Below the pieces are notes generated by a model. It was not told where the DNA came from, did not search any database, and saw nothing but the letters and a program-made list of their open reading frames with translations. Below are positions 35,563 to 47,710 of a stretch of 64,000 bases of DNA, one piece after another. Source of the DNA: Vandiemenella viatica. Its lineage: Eukaryota > Arthropoda > Insecta > Orthoptera > Morabidae. The position numbers and the translations under genes are program-made. How positions within the stretch are numbered: position 1 is the first letter of the stretch; the number at the start of each line of letters is the position of its first letter. The stretch lies in NCBI GenBank assembly GCA_031002005.1, contig JARYHS010013631.1:65345832-65409831 (forward strand). The letters run 5' to 3'.

Positions 35563-36500
35563 ATGGAGGCGTCAAAATAAGAGCAAAGAGGTGTTGTTCG
35601 TTTTCTGACAGCGGAAGGAGTAAGCGGAATGGACATTTATTGAAGAATCTCACAAGTGTACGGTGAACATTCCATGTCCATTGCTAGGGTAAAGGCATGG
35701 TACAAGTGCTACAGGGAAGGATTGGTGTCGTTACCTGATGATTCACGTCCTGCAACACCACACCACATTACCGATGACACCATAAAGCTGGTTGATGGAC
35801 TCATTACCCAGGACCGCCGAGTTACAGTGAAATCTGAAGCCACCAAGGTCAGATTGAACATTGGAAGTGTTCACACAATTGTGATGGAAAGACTGAACTG
35901 GTGCAAAGTATCCGCTCAATGCATGGCCCACAGTTTTCGACCACAACAGGAGGCATGTTGAATGGCCAACTCTCTTGATCATCTGAAGTGCTATGCCATG
36001 GAAGGGTGTGAGTTCCTGGCATTAGTGGTGGCTGGAGATGAGTCTTTGTGTCATCACTTTGAACCAGAATCAAAACAATAAAGTCTCCAGTGGAAGCACC
36101 AAGGGTCACCACCACCAACAAAATCCAAGGCCATCCACACAAGTGCAGGAATGGTTATGCTGACGTTGTTCTTTGAACAAGATGCCCCCTTGTGATAGAC
36201 TTCCTGCAGCACAGGACAACAGTGAATGCCCGGCTATGTTTGCAAATCTTGATCACCCTCCATCAAGCAACCAAAGCACACCTGTGGGGGCATTCTTCTC
36301 CACAACAATGCAAGGCCTCATACGGCAAACACAATCATGGCACCCGTGCATAAATTCGAGTGGGAGGTCTCTGTCACCCCCATACAGTCCGACCTCTCTC
36401 CCTGTGATTACACCATTTTTGGTCCCCTAAAAAAGGCTCTGAGGGGTAAGCAAGTTCCCAACTTCGCAGATGCGAACTTGCTTACCAAAACATCCTAGAT
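35563..36500 (+). pseudogene. mariner transposase pseudogene
   Basis: A start at 35563 (MEASK) is followed by helix-turn-helix-type N-terminal sequence, then VYGEHSMSIARVKAWYK, ITQDRRVTVKSEATKVRLN and RLNWCKVSAQ. The catalytic region follows: AGDESLCHHFEPESK (first Asp), WKHQGSPPPTKSKA, and near 36385, after a 1-base frame change, a SPDLSPCDY-like third catalytic block. Several stops (for example in the first 10 codons and near 35960) and at least one frameshift kill it. Mariner transposase cuts and pastes at TA sites with a D,D34D triad (family knowledge). Terminal inverted repeats were not identified. Typical length is about 345 residues, and this interval is near full length. Confidence 0.85.
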
Positions 36501-36860
36501 ACCAGACACCCACCCGGCCTCAACCACAGATAAAATTCCTTTCCTTGACGCATCACTCATTATTAGTAGTAGCATTACTGTCATTTAACTAATTACCTTA
36601 TTTTATTCTTCAAAATTTATTCGTCCATATTTATTTATTTATTTTCCCCCCTCCTTTAGTTGTACCACCATCTGCGATTTATATACAATATCTCAGTCCC
36701 ACCGCCATATTGATAATCTACCTAGTCATGTAGCAACCCTTGGTGTGTGAACACCTCCCGAGCTTCATGACTCATTTTCTTCATCATGAATAAGGTTGAA
36801 TAACCGAAATATTGTGTTTATTTGTGTGTTCGTTATATATGTTCTTCTCGCGTCGCTGCC
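36501..36860 (+). repeat. Possible Penelope-like element terminus
   Basis: The segment near 36750-36830 (CATCATGAATAAGG, then GTTGAATAACCGAAATATTG and a T/G-rich end) parallels the 3' region of the Penelope-like element at 45590-45690 read on the minus strand (TTGATGAAGAGCC, AAAATATTC, then similar T/G-rich sequence). A GGTT-GAAT-AACC stem followed by GAAA resembles part of a hammerhead motif, which Penelope-like elements are known to carry. No coding part is present. Confidence 0.3.
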
Positions 36861-39240
36861 TTAAACTTTGGTGAGTGATGAGTCATTTTCCCTTTCCTTG
36901 TAATTATATTGCCTAAAGCAGTTTCCCTTTTCCTTAGTTTAATTATAGCTACATCATCATTCTTTTGTGCTAGTTTACACCCATATCTAAGTAACAATCC
37001 ATTTTCCAACCTATCTAAAAAACTCAATAAATTTCTAATTACTTCCTTTTCAACATACAGATATCCTAATTCTATTAGCATTTTAGTTACATTTTCAATT
37101 TGACTTTTATTTAGAACAGCCATCATTCTCTTACTAAAATTATTTTGTAACTTCATAATTTCTCTCCATGAAGCAGTATCTTATGTGAGGCAGCACAATT
37201 ACTTTAAACAATAGCTCTTTATCTGGTTTAGATAACACTTTTCTTAATTTGTATGCTAAATTTACATTTTTGGTTACTTTTTCTATTTATGTAATGTACA
37301 TGATCTACAAACTTAAGCTTATTATCAATAACTATGCCAAGATATTTATAATGTTGACCCCAATGAATTTTAGTTCCATTTATTATAACAGAATGCATTG
37401 CCTTTGCCTGTTCCATAAAATTTTTCTTCCTCATCACCATACATATTGTTTTTGACACATTCAGACAAGTTTTTATTTAGCCATTCAATAAATAATTTTA
37501 ACTCATCATTTTTCACCTCTACCATTTTTCCTAGATTGTTCACATAATAATATATTAATGTCATATCTGCAAACATGTGAATTTTACAATTTTATTATTT
37601 CTGCCAAATCATTTATATTAAATATAAATAATAAAGCATCCAGTTTAGTTCCTTATGCAAGTCCATGTTTCACTTCTCTTTCCTCAGATAGAACCTTACT
37701 GAATCTAACCCTCTGATACCTCCTTTTAAATAATTTTCTAACCAAGTATAAACCTCACCAGTGACGTTACACATAGTTTTTAATTTTTTTTTTTTTTTTT
37801 TTTTTTTACAGCAATTTTCTGTTAACAGTTAAAAATACTCATCTAAAGTTTAATAATGCTGTTATTATTCCCTATCCTGTATCTGTTGCTTCTAACCAAT
37901 TTTCTACAACCAACTGGATTGTTGTCTCTGTACTGAGCTGTTCCCTAAATCATGATTGGTAATCAGTTATTAGATCATTTTCTTTTCTAAAACTTAGTAA
38001 TGTCTCATAAGCTATAGTTTCAATAAGTTTTTCCATAAATGGCAAATCGTTTATTGGTATAAGATCTACACACTTTGAACCACCCTTTACTTTAGGAACT
38101 GGTATATTAATGAACATTTTTAATGCCTTTGGCAATATTTTTTGTTTTACTGTTTCATTAATAATATTAGTTATTGTACTTCCCAACATACTCTTTTTTT
38201 AATACCTCACTGCTTACCCTATTGGAACCCATGCTATTTCTTAATTTCCAAATTCTCCTTCACTTCATGAAATTTGATAAGGTGATTATCAATTTTGGCT
38301 ATCATTACATACTCATGTGTTTTGGGGATATTTTCTACTAACTCGTTAATACTTTCAATATAGAGATCATTTAATCTACTTGCTATTTCTTTTGAATTAA
38401 ATACATAATACTTGCCAAATATTACATATTTTAATGTACTTTATTTGGTTTCATACAAAAAAAAGTATTTCCATAATTTTTTTGGTTCATTCTTTATATC
38501 TTGTAAATTCTTCCTTACAAAACTGTTGTTTACTTTCCCTCTATAGCTTTACTTAATTATTTCTGTATTGTTTAAACTCATTTCATGCCTTATCTCCATC
38601 TATTGTTGCTCCATCAATTTGTTTTAATAAGAAACACTTTTATAAGCTATATTCCTTTGAATCCTGACTTCTTTGAAAACCAAGGACATGGTAATTTAAT
38701 CACTAATAAATCTGACTTTCTATCTTCTTGTATACTTTGGATTCTATTCTCTCTTAATTCAATATATTTTCCCCCTATATCTATATTATCACAATTATTG
38801 CTGTCACCTATTTTGACTCTCATTATTTTCAGTAGTTTTTTTGTAATCAATCCTACCCTTTACTAGTACATTGCTTCTCTCTTTAATATTATAACCAAGC
38901 ATCCCCGTGATAGTGATTAGATTATGATCTGATATTCTAGGTGTGTCCACTACTGTACATTTCAGATTTAAATTATCAGTAATCATGGTATCGATTAATG
39001 TTTCACTACTGGGAGTGACCCTAGTCATCTTATTAACAACTTGTTTCATTCCTATAGCCATTACTTGTGCTACTAGCTTTATGGTATATAATCCAGTTTT
39101 TTTGAGCAATGTATTTAACATCCCCCCTCCCCCAACAATACAATCGTTTTGACTAGTTTCCAGTATTTCCTCTAATGTCATTCAGAACCTACTAGGTGAT
39201 CTATAAATACCCACAATTGTTTCCATTAGATGGGAATCCA
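36835..39240 (-). pseudogene. LINE EN-RT pseudogene (third family)
   Basis: Minus strand in order: endonuclease end with TRVTPSSETLIDTMI and RISDHNLITI near 38900-39020; linker with LPCPWFSKKSGF; RT start FINIPVPKVKGGSKCVDLIPINDLPFMEKLIE near 38000-38130 (the PIPK.KG.....RPI-like block); an active-site-like block MFADMTLIYY near 37560 with the second Asp lost; the thumb region YKYLGIVIDNKLKF near 37330; and a C-terminal domain to 36835. Order and spacing fit a nearly complete ORF2 of a CR1/Jockey-group LINE. Many stops and shifts are present. Confidence 0.8.
37783..37807. repeat. Poly-T run within LINE
   Basis: About 25 T in a row interrupt the LINE between its RT blocks. This is probably a slippage expansion or the tail of a small minus-strand insertion (TTACAGC follows). 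Confidence 0.6.
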
Positions 39241-40839
39241 TGTGCAGCTTGATAGCTGCTGCCCATCATTCTCCTTGTTTGCAACCTTTTCGCTTATTTT
39301 TGTTTCTGCTTATCACTTAATGATATACTGTGCTATTTTGTGCAGAACCATCTGATCTCTCAACCTGATCTGTTATGTAAATGAAATTTATTTGAGATGG
39401 TCAAGACATCCTATAACAATTTGAAGAAAATCTGGGACCTAGCCAGCAATTTTGTCATGGATGCAAAAAAAAAGATCTGTTGGTGATTGGAGGTTTCATT
39501 CTGTTTTTGGTAACGAATATGTGGTACAAAGAGACTTAGAGCAGTAGGGATTGTTCAATATTTGAAATGTACAGATACAGTGCTGAGCCAGATACTTAAA
39601 GTTCATGATGTCATTGATTTTTGTATTAATTAATTCAAAAGTTGTAGGAATGTTAGTATTTTAAATGCAAGTTAAACATTTTGTTTGTGGTGCTTTTTAT
39701 ACAGTATATTATATTTGGTTATATTATAGTTATGAAATATCTGTCATACAATACTTAATTCACAGAGAGAGTGAATTTACTTTTTTCTAATAAGATTCAA
39801 ATTGAGTAAAAATGAAGTGAGAGTTGCAGAGCAATTGTTGAAGTGTTCTGTTTATCAAAGACTATATTGTGCTGTGAATTTTTTTATTTTTTCTGTTGTG
39901 TAAATAAAAATTTATTGCAGCCGCACTATAGTGGGGGCAACTACTTTTCTAGATATGTGTATACTGTAGGATAGCAAGAAGTTTAAGCATCCTGTCCTGT
40001 AGTAGAAGATTGAAATTTCTTTCTTTGAAATCTGTTACAAAAGTTGAAAATATGTCTTAGTGTGTTTCATAATGATCACATTCTCAGATTGGTGTCATTT
40101 ATAATAAATGACCAAGGAATTGACAGCTATTTTCGTTGATATTTTTTGTGTAAACAATCTATTTTTTTTAAATTGTTTATACCTAGCTTCTGAATCTTGT
40201 CTGTGAAGTCTGTATCTTTACTTTAAGAAAGGTCTCACTAAAAAAGGATGAGTACTCATATTTTTACTAGGATAAAGCTCACTGCACATGCCACAGGTGC
40301 TACCCATACAATAAAACTGTTTATTTAATGTGATCTTCCACCAGCCAACTTTCTTGATATAAAAGTATAAGTAGATGATTTTTTTTATTTAAATATGTCA
40401 CAGATTTTTTTCTTAAAAAAGTTTATGGGCCCAATCAATCAAAACTCTGTAAACATCATAATTAATGTATATCGTCTTCAGATTAATTTTTAAATATTTC
40501 TGTGTATATTACATTTTTGATGAAGTAATTTTCCTTGTTGGGGCCCTTCATCAATTTTCAATTTGATATCACAACATGCAACACATAATTTCCCATCACT
40601 GAATACAGGCTCAGGCAACAAAAATAACAACCAATTCTAAGATTTGACTTTGCAAATGCAAGTTTGACCAGAAATTGTTATGTTGCTAACTGAAATGGTA
40701 AATCAGGTCTGCTTGCATACTGGGGGAAAAAATTTATTTCCAATGAGTATTTTAGTAATGATGAAGTTGGAGTTTAAATTCTCTACTATTAATATAGTAC
40801 AGTTGCATAGACTCTTTGAGTTAATGTTAGGAGCTAATT
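39241..40839. other. AT-rich DNA, no feature supported
   Basis: AT-rich, stop-dense DNA without a recognised repeat or gene. A run of C (about 13) sits at the right edge near 40844-40856. Confidence 0.45.
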
Positions 40840-43120
40840 AATTGCCCCCCCCCCCCAATGGAATTTTTTTGCTAAGAAACTCAGCAGGATATCTGCGATT
40901 ATCATCATCAGTAGTATCCACAATACAGTGTAAGATAAGGTATGTGATTGTGTCTCCTAAAAGAATTTTTAGAATGTCTTTGATAATTTTATCAGAAATG
41001 GCAACTTTTGGACATAATATTGCTTTGTTGGCAAATTCCTTTACATTGTCTGTTGATAATTCATGGCCAAATACTTGTTTTATTAGGTCTCCCCACGTGA
41101 ATTAGGTTTGAAGGAACATGGATCATAACTTCATTCAAATCAGCAAACATTACTTGGTCACCGTTACTTCATTAGTCAGTTGCTAAATGTTGGGTCTGCT
41201 GACCTACAATTGTTCGTAAGTCTCAAAATCCAAAACATTTCCCACGATGGACTAAATGCTTTTCTGAACAATTTTAGATTTTGATCTATGCGACACAACA
41301 GTTAAGGTTTGCCTAAAGTCTCCTCCAAGAACTAAAACTTTACTTCCAAACTGCTAATTATTTTTCATTAAAAATTTCAGAAGTCTATCAACAGCTATGG
41401 AGCCATAGTGGAAATAATAATTTTTGCATTTCTATCATTTTCAGCTTCAGTCAATGTTTCTTTCACTTTGGAAGTTGTATTATCATCCAGAGATGGGTAT
41501 AGTTTAAACATTGAATGATATGATGTGCCAGCGTCAGGTAAGTTTACAGCTGTTCTGGTAGATGCAACAGCTAATGCTGTCACCTTCTTCTGCGATAGAA
41601 CTTAAATTGATTTCATACAAGTATATTTTTCCACTGCTACCTGGACCATCAAGGAATACATAATGTCAAATGCCAGTTTCTGTTCTGTATTTAGGTTTAG
41701 AACTATTTGCTCTGTTGTTACATGTCATATTGTTTGGTAATACTGTTAAAAGACATTGGTTGGTGGAAAAGGCAGTCTATATATTTTACAATTTTTCCAT
41801 TGTAATTGAAGGATATTTTCAATGTATCTCAAAATAAATGCAAGACACAACTCACAATCAGCTGAATGGTTGTCTTCTAAGTCAAACTTGAATTTTTAAA
41901 ATAATTATGCCATATTTGAGGGAGCTGCAAGTGCATGAGAGTATACTAGTTACTGTAGCCATGTCTAAAGTTTTTTTCCAAATATTTTCGTCCTCAAATA
42001 ATCCTCCAGCTTTAGCAGTTTCTTGAAAAGTGATGAAAGTGGAACCATTATAGTTCCCTAGTTCTTCAAAAGATTTTGCTCCTGAAACATGGAGCAGAAG
42101 CAATCTCAAACAATATTGTTGAAGATTACTGGTTTTATGGGGTAAGCTGCGTTGCTTATTTTACAAGCTGGGGTTTTGGCTGCCATAATACATATGGCTA
42201 CAGAAACCTGAAAAATCGATGTTGTTGAGGATTAGTTCCCAAGTTCACAGTATACATCCTTCCAATAATATTGTCTTGCCCTCTTAGTCTTGGTTTATAT
42301 TTTTTTGTTCCATCTACCTGAAAATCATGGTTTGATATATCACAATAAAGAATACTTATGGCATTCTTATCAGTTTCATTTAATTCATACCAAGCATTTA
42401 GTTTCAATCGGCAGGCTGATTGGTGACTTCTTCGGTTTTTCATTTTCTTTAAACATTAGGCTGCCGGTCAGGCAGGGTAGCTATGAAACTGAAGGTGCAT
42501 GTTGAATCCAAAAATTCTTGAAGCAGCTGGAGCACTGATATACCTAGAGCCCATAAAAGTCTTAATTTCATTATGATTATGACTATTAATCTCATAAGTG
42601 GACACATTCGCATAATCATAACCTTTTCATCCATATTTAAAAAGGAACTTGATACTTCAGTTAGATGCGCAAAAGTAGACGTTTAATTGTCAGTTGTGCT
42701 TAAGCAAAAGGTAAGCATTGTATGACACAATCCATCAATTGTCAATGGTTTTACCATTCACAACAATCATTTTACCATTATTATCTCTATACTTGGAGTA
42801 ATTGTCATATCCGAGTGAAGTCTTACTTTGATATTCTTTTTGGAAATCCTATGTATATAGTCTGTTTTGCACGCATTAAGAATTCAAACTTTGTTCTCCG
42901 CATGGACTGTGGATTATGTGTTAGGTTAAAGTATAAAATTATTTTGCATTAGTCTGCTCATCAGGACCCAACCAGTCAACTTTTTTGGTGTCTGTGACCT
43001 ATCTTCATCTTTCAGAATGATAAGAATGTGTGCACAAAACTGTTTTCTGGAATTCAGTATCATTTAATGGACCAAATTTTGGGGCAAAAGATTTAGTTGT
43101 GTGATTTAGAATTAAACGAT
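40840..43120 (-). pseudogene. Helitron Rep/helicase pseudogene
   Basis: Minus strand, right to left. Rep-side remnants: FKYG.KGYDYANV-like near 42620, SRIFGFNMHLQFHSYPA-like near 42490, LPDRQPNV near 42455, then LKLNAWYELNETDKNAI and IGRMYTVNLG at 42250-42410, and MRLLLLHVSGAKSFEEL and GGLFEDENIW at 41970-42110. Helicase side: FLDGPGSSGK (Walker A of Pif1-type helicase) near 41650, AVNLPDAGTSYHSMF near 41530, and VLVLGGDFRQTL near 41320. These are consecutive signatures of the Helitron RepHel protein, which drives rolling-circle transposition. The order is right but many stops and shifts break it, and the helicase C-terminus and the 3' CTRR hairpin are not found. Confidence 0.85.
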
Positions 43121-45290
43121 TGTTAGGTGAGTCGAGACAGTAAGGCAGAGTCACGTGCCGTATGCAGGCGAGTATTGAGTCACGTTTTGCTGATGAAAAC
43201 GTTCTGCGCATACCACAGCCAGCGACACTGGCTGGTCAATTACCGAAAGAAGTCTTGAAAGTTCGATACGGGCAATATAAGGAATGCAGGGCATGCGTTC
43301 CGTCTTCTCAGTGACAGATTACCAGTAGGTATGTCACTATGCCAGTTAGCGGATAGTCAATAGCCTGGTCTCGCGTTAGGGTCGGCAATGCTGCAATACT
43401 TGGTGGAATCCTACGATAGCAATTCTCAATGTATGTAAGTAATTGTTCCATCATCTACTAGTACTTCAGAAGATGTAAATCCAATAGAAGCCTACGGGAA
43501 TAGTCTCGCAGACGGCGTCAAAACGGATGATATGTATTCAGTCAAGGACGAGCAATAAACTGTATCGTACAGCAGTTAGGCCGGGTTCTAACTGGTAGAA
43601 TACAATTGAACCTGCTGTTTGCCAGAGTAAGCCTAAGTTGGTGAAGCCATATTAACAACAACACAGGTCTGTGGCCTTAACCCACAGTGATATCAGATCC
43701 TGATATTAGTAAATAGCCTTACAGCTGAGTTGGAGAGTGTAGCCGAGGTCACCGGAGGTCAGCAGCAGTAACTCCATTAATGGTTAGTACCTGAGTTTTC
43801 ATACACACTCTGCCAATTCCAAATTACGCCCACAGAAGAGGAGGTAGACCACTCGACTAGTCCGTTACAATCATGAATTCTGGTCACAGGTGTACTAAGA
43901 ATGTGTTGATTTATTTATTTTTATTTATTTATTTACACCAAACAGCATTTGTACACAACGAAATAATATATATGATATCAACATATAATATATATGATTA
44001 TATAACTCGTAGAAGTCTTTTAAAGTTGTAGATTAATCTGGAATGAGATGCTCCAGAGAAGTTGATATTCACTGCATGTAGTGTGGACACACAATTCTAT
44101 GGTGTGGTCCTAAAGCATAATAGTTTTTGTTAGGTTTCACAGCATCCAACAGTCTTCTCATCAGATTGAATAGAATGACCCTTGCTGGGATCGGTGATCA
44201 GCGTTCTAGGAACTTGTGCTCCGCTTGCCGCCGATATGACCCATTTGCTGCCAAAGTAGGTCCTCTTATATGTGGGGTCTGGTAGTACCTGGGTACGAAC
44301 TCTGCATGTCTCCCTGTGGGCACCCTTACTGGGTGGCTTAACGCGCCTTGCTCACCGTCCCTGCTGTAATAGTGGGTAGTTCGGAAGAGTCTATCTCCTG
44401 CGGTGGTGGTGGAGCTGGGTGGGGGGTATCTGCGAGGAGGATTACAAGTGTCAACCCGGTTGCCTCCTTTGACCAGACCCACATCTCCACTGCTCTGTCT
44501 GTCCCATAGGCATACATGGAAAATAACAATAAAATGTTGCCCTAATCATTTAGAAAAAGTTGGACAAAAGAAATTTTAGGTTCTACTAAAATTTGAAATG
44601 TTAAGGTTTCACTGGTTGTTAAGAGGATTATTTTGAAAAATAAATTTATTCAGTACATAAATTTATAGAACATCAAATCAAATAACTATTCACAAAACCT
44701 CAAATAAGTTATTAAGTAAAAAGCAAAATAACTTAAAATTGTTGTTAGAATTCTTGGGTACCAAGGAATTAATGTTTTCATATTAACTGTGAAAATTTTG
44801 AAAAAATATTTTCCAAATGGCTTTCCATTTATCAAGATTTTATTCTGTTAGTTATCATCAGGAAAGTGATTCTTGAAAACCCTTGGATGGTTCCTTATTA
44901 TAAGGCTAAATTAAGCTCTTGCTAGAGTCCTTACAGTTAATAAAATTTTGTAAAAATGGAGAATTTCCTTGCATAGGATTGCACTGAAATCTACAGGGGT
45001 GTACCACAGGACCTCGTTGCAAAAACAAGATATCACGATTCCATCATGTGTGAATCCATCTTTAGGAAGTAGGAAAATATAAAACACAATTTGGTGATAA
45101 ATTCACTTAGTTTTAATATAATGCACTCCGAGAATTAACCTAATGAACATCATATTTACACACGATATGTTTTTGGTCAAAGTGTGTGTTGCCATCGTTA
45201 TGGCACTTACGAAAAAATCAGAATGCATTGTGACTAACTCAAATCGTGAAATTCACATTTGGTACAGGTCGCAATCTTCACACATGATGG
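43121..45290. other. Unassigned DNA
   Basis: The left part (43121-43900) is GC-balanced and may be the non-coding end of the Helitron or another repeat. A Pro/Arg-rich minus-strand frame at 44198-44482 has no known domain. The rest is AT-rich. Nothing is strong enough to name. Confidence 0.35.
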
Positions 45291-45296
45291 CTTTTT

Positions 45297-45305
45297 TTTA
45301 TTTTA

Positions 45306-45340
<35 letters not shown>

Positions 45341-45355
45341 TTTTTTTTTTTTAGA
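45297..45355. repeat. ATT/T-rich microsatellite
   Basis: A T-rich stretch, then about ten ATT units, then a T run. Simple sequence with no further structure. Confidence 0.9.
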
Positions 45356-45569
45356 TCCTTGTAACGTGATGGTAAGAAGAATCGTATATATTAGATGCAG
45401 CCTGCAATGATTCGTCATGAACACAAAGAGTTAGATACTGATAACCCACAATATATTGTATCCGTTTTCAAAAATGTCGTAGTGGTGTTTTCTTTTTTGC
45501 TCAATGAGCGTTTTCCCTCTTTTAGCCTAACATACATATATATTTTAAAAAAGGGGATAGCAAAATGAA

Positions 45570-47710
45570 CCACCACTTACCTTAGATGATCGTATCATGG
45601 GGTGAACACATAAATAAGCACAAAACACAGGAAAAACAATGAATATTTTGAGACTTGGCTCTTCATCAACAGGAGAAAGATAAGGAGGGAGGGTGGTGTG
45701 GGAGACCGTTTCACAGAATGACTGTTAGTCGGGAACATGGTGGGGGTAAATTCAAACAGAGGGCAGGGAGAGGGGGACAGTGAATTGGAGCTAGTACCTG
45801 AGAATGCAAAATGTTACAAAAAGTGCAGAAAAATATATTAAATCTTTATAACATAAATTTGAGTAAAGTAAACAAAATAAAAATGAAAATATATAATGAT
45901 AATAATAATAAAACAATCTATGTAATTAAATATCATCTCTGGTATGAGGTGGTTTAATATACTGTAGACAGTGGGCATGGAGAAAAGTAGAGGAGAGAAG
46001 AAAGGAAAAGTACTAACTGGGTATTATCTCAAATTGAGACCAGGAGGTTACCTTGTGTCTAGTTTGTATTGGTAGGCAAGTTCCCACCTTCTGAGTTCAG
46101 AGGAGCTGCTGCTGTTTGGGAGGACTCTGATTGCACGGACCGTGAAACAATAATTGAAATTATTAGTGTCATGGGAGATGGTATGGAGAGCTACTGGATG
46201 TTTCGGATTCCAAGTGAAAACTGTATGAGGGTGGCCATTCATTCTAATGGCTAACGGATTGGTAGTCAAACCTATGTAGGAAGCCAGGCAGTGTTTGCAG
46301 GTTAGCAGGTATATAATGTGGGAGGTTTCATAGATGGCATGTCCTATGATAGGAAAGTTCTCGACAGTGATAGGGTTGGTGAAAGTGGTGGAGGTATGGT
46401 GAATGTCACACATCTTACAGCGGGTTCTATTGCATGGGAGGGGTCCTTGGGGCTGTCTGATGGGACGAGGAAGACTTTGTTTGTGCACTAGTACCTGGCT
46501 GAGTTTGGGAGGCCTGTTGAAACATGTTCATGGAGGGCCAGGGAGGATTTTTGGAAGAATGGATCTTATTTCTGGGCAGGTTAGTAGGATATCATAACCC
46601 TGCCGAAGGATTTTATTGATGGATTCAAGGCCAGGGAAGTATTGTGTAACCAGGACTGGACTACCAGTATGGTTGGTTTCAAGGGGTTTGGAGCAGTCAA
46701 TAGGTAGAGCAGGTTGCAATGTGGCTAGTGAAAGTTGCTTGTGAACCAAAGCTGGGGTATAATTGTGGGGTACCAATGCTTGTGAGATGTTGTTTGAACA
46801 TTCCATAAGGGATTTCTGATTGGAGCATATACGACTGCCTTGAATGCCAGGACGTATGGCAGCTGTCAAAATGGAGGTACTGCTGTGAGCTGGTGGGTTT
46901 AGTGTGGACTGAAGTGCTGAGGTGGCCATTGGAAAGGGACAGGTCTACATCCAAGAATGTGGCTTGGGTGTGGGAGTAGGTACATGTGAAATTCAGCGAG
47001 TTATTAAAGGTATTTAGATTATTCAGAAAATTTCGAAGGTTGTTTTCTCCATGCGTCCAGATCAAAAAAATGTCATCTATGTACCTCAGCCACAGGATAG
47101 GTTTAAGGGGGACATTCTCCAAAAACATCTGTTGCAGGTGGCCCATGAAGAGATTAGCATAAGAGGGGACCATGTGAGTGCCCATGGCAGTGGTAGATAT
47201 TGCCTTCAAAGGAGAAAGAGTTTTTGTTGAGTATCAGTTTATCCAAGGTGGTGAGGAAAGATATACTAGGGCGGCTGTTGGGAGGGCGTTTATCCAGAAA
47301 AAATTCCATGGCGCTAAGGCCTTGGCAATGTGGAATGTGTGTGTACAGTGATGTGACATCAATGGTTACTAGTATGGAGTTGGAAGGAAGTGATGTGGGT
47401 GTGGCAGAAAGACAGAAAAGAAAGTATTGTGTGTCCTTGATGTGGGAGGGGAGCTGAGAGACTATGGGTTGTATGTGCTGGTCCACTAAAGCAGAGATTC
47501 GTTCAGTAGGAGATCCATAAGCTGCAACAATGGGGCGCCCCAGATAGCCAGGCTTATGGATTTTGGGAAGGAGGTAAAGGGTAGGCGTGCGTGGATTTTG
47601 AGGAGTAAGGAGAGAGATTTACTGTGGTTTGAGACCTTGGAGGGGCCCATTGAACTATACATATGCCTGTGTAAATATATGTATATAATACAAAAAAGTA
47701 GGCTCAATGA
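45570..47710 (-). pseudogene. Penelope-like element: RT plus GIY-YIG pseudogene
   Basis: Minus strand in order. Near 47540-47500: Penelope-type RT core (KIHKPGY-like, RPIVAAYGSPTERIS-like, broken). Then DQHIQPIVSQLPSHIKDTQ and VTIDVTSLYTHIPH. Then MGTHMVPSYANLFMG, and LRYIDDIFLIW near 47080 (YxDD catalytic site intact). The linker follows with NFTCTYSHTQATFLDVDL. Near 46290 HIIYLLTCKHCLASYIGLT is the GIY-YIG endonuclease core. This order is characteristic of Penelope-like elements. Frames are broken in several places. The 5' end is cut at the A run at 47710-47730. A 3' non-coding region with TTGATGAAGAG lies at 45590-45690. Confidence 0.88.

Noticed and set aside
44198..44529. Pro/Arg-rich minus-strand frames
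   Set aside because: Overlapping frames in GC-richer DNA without recognisable domain.
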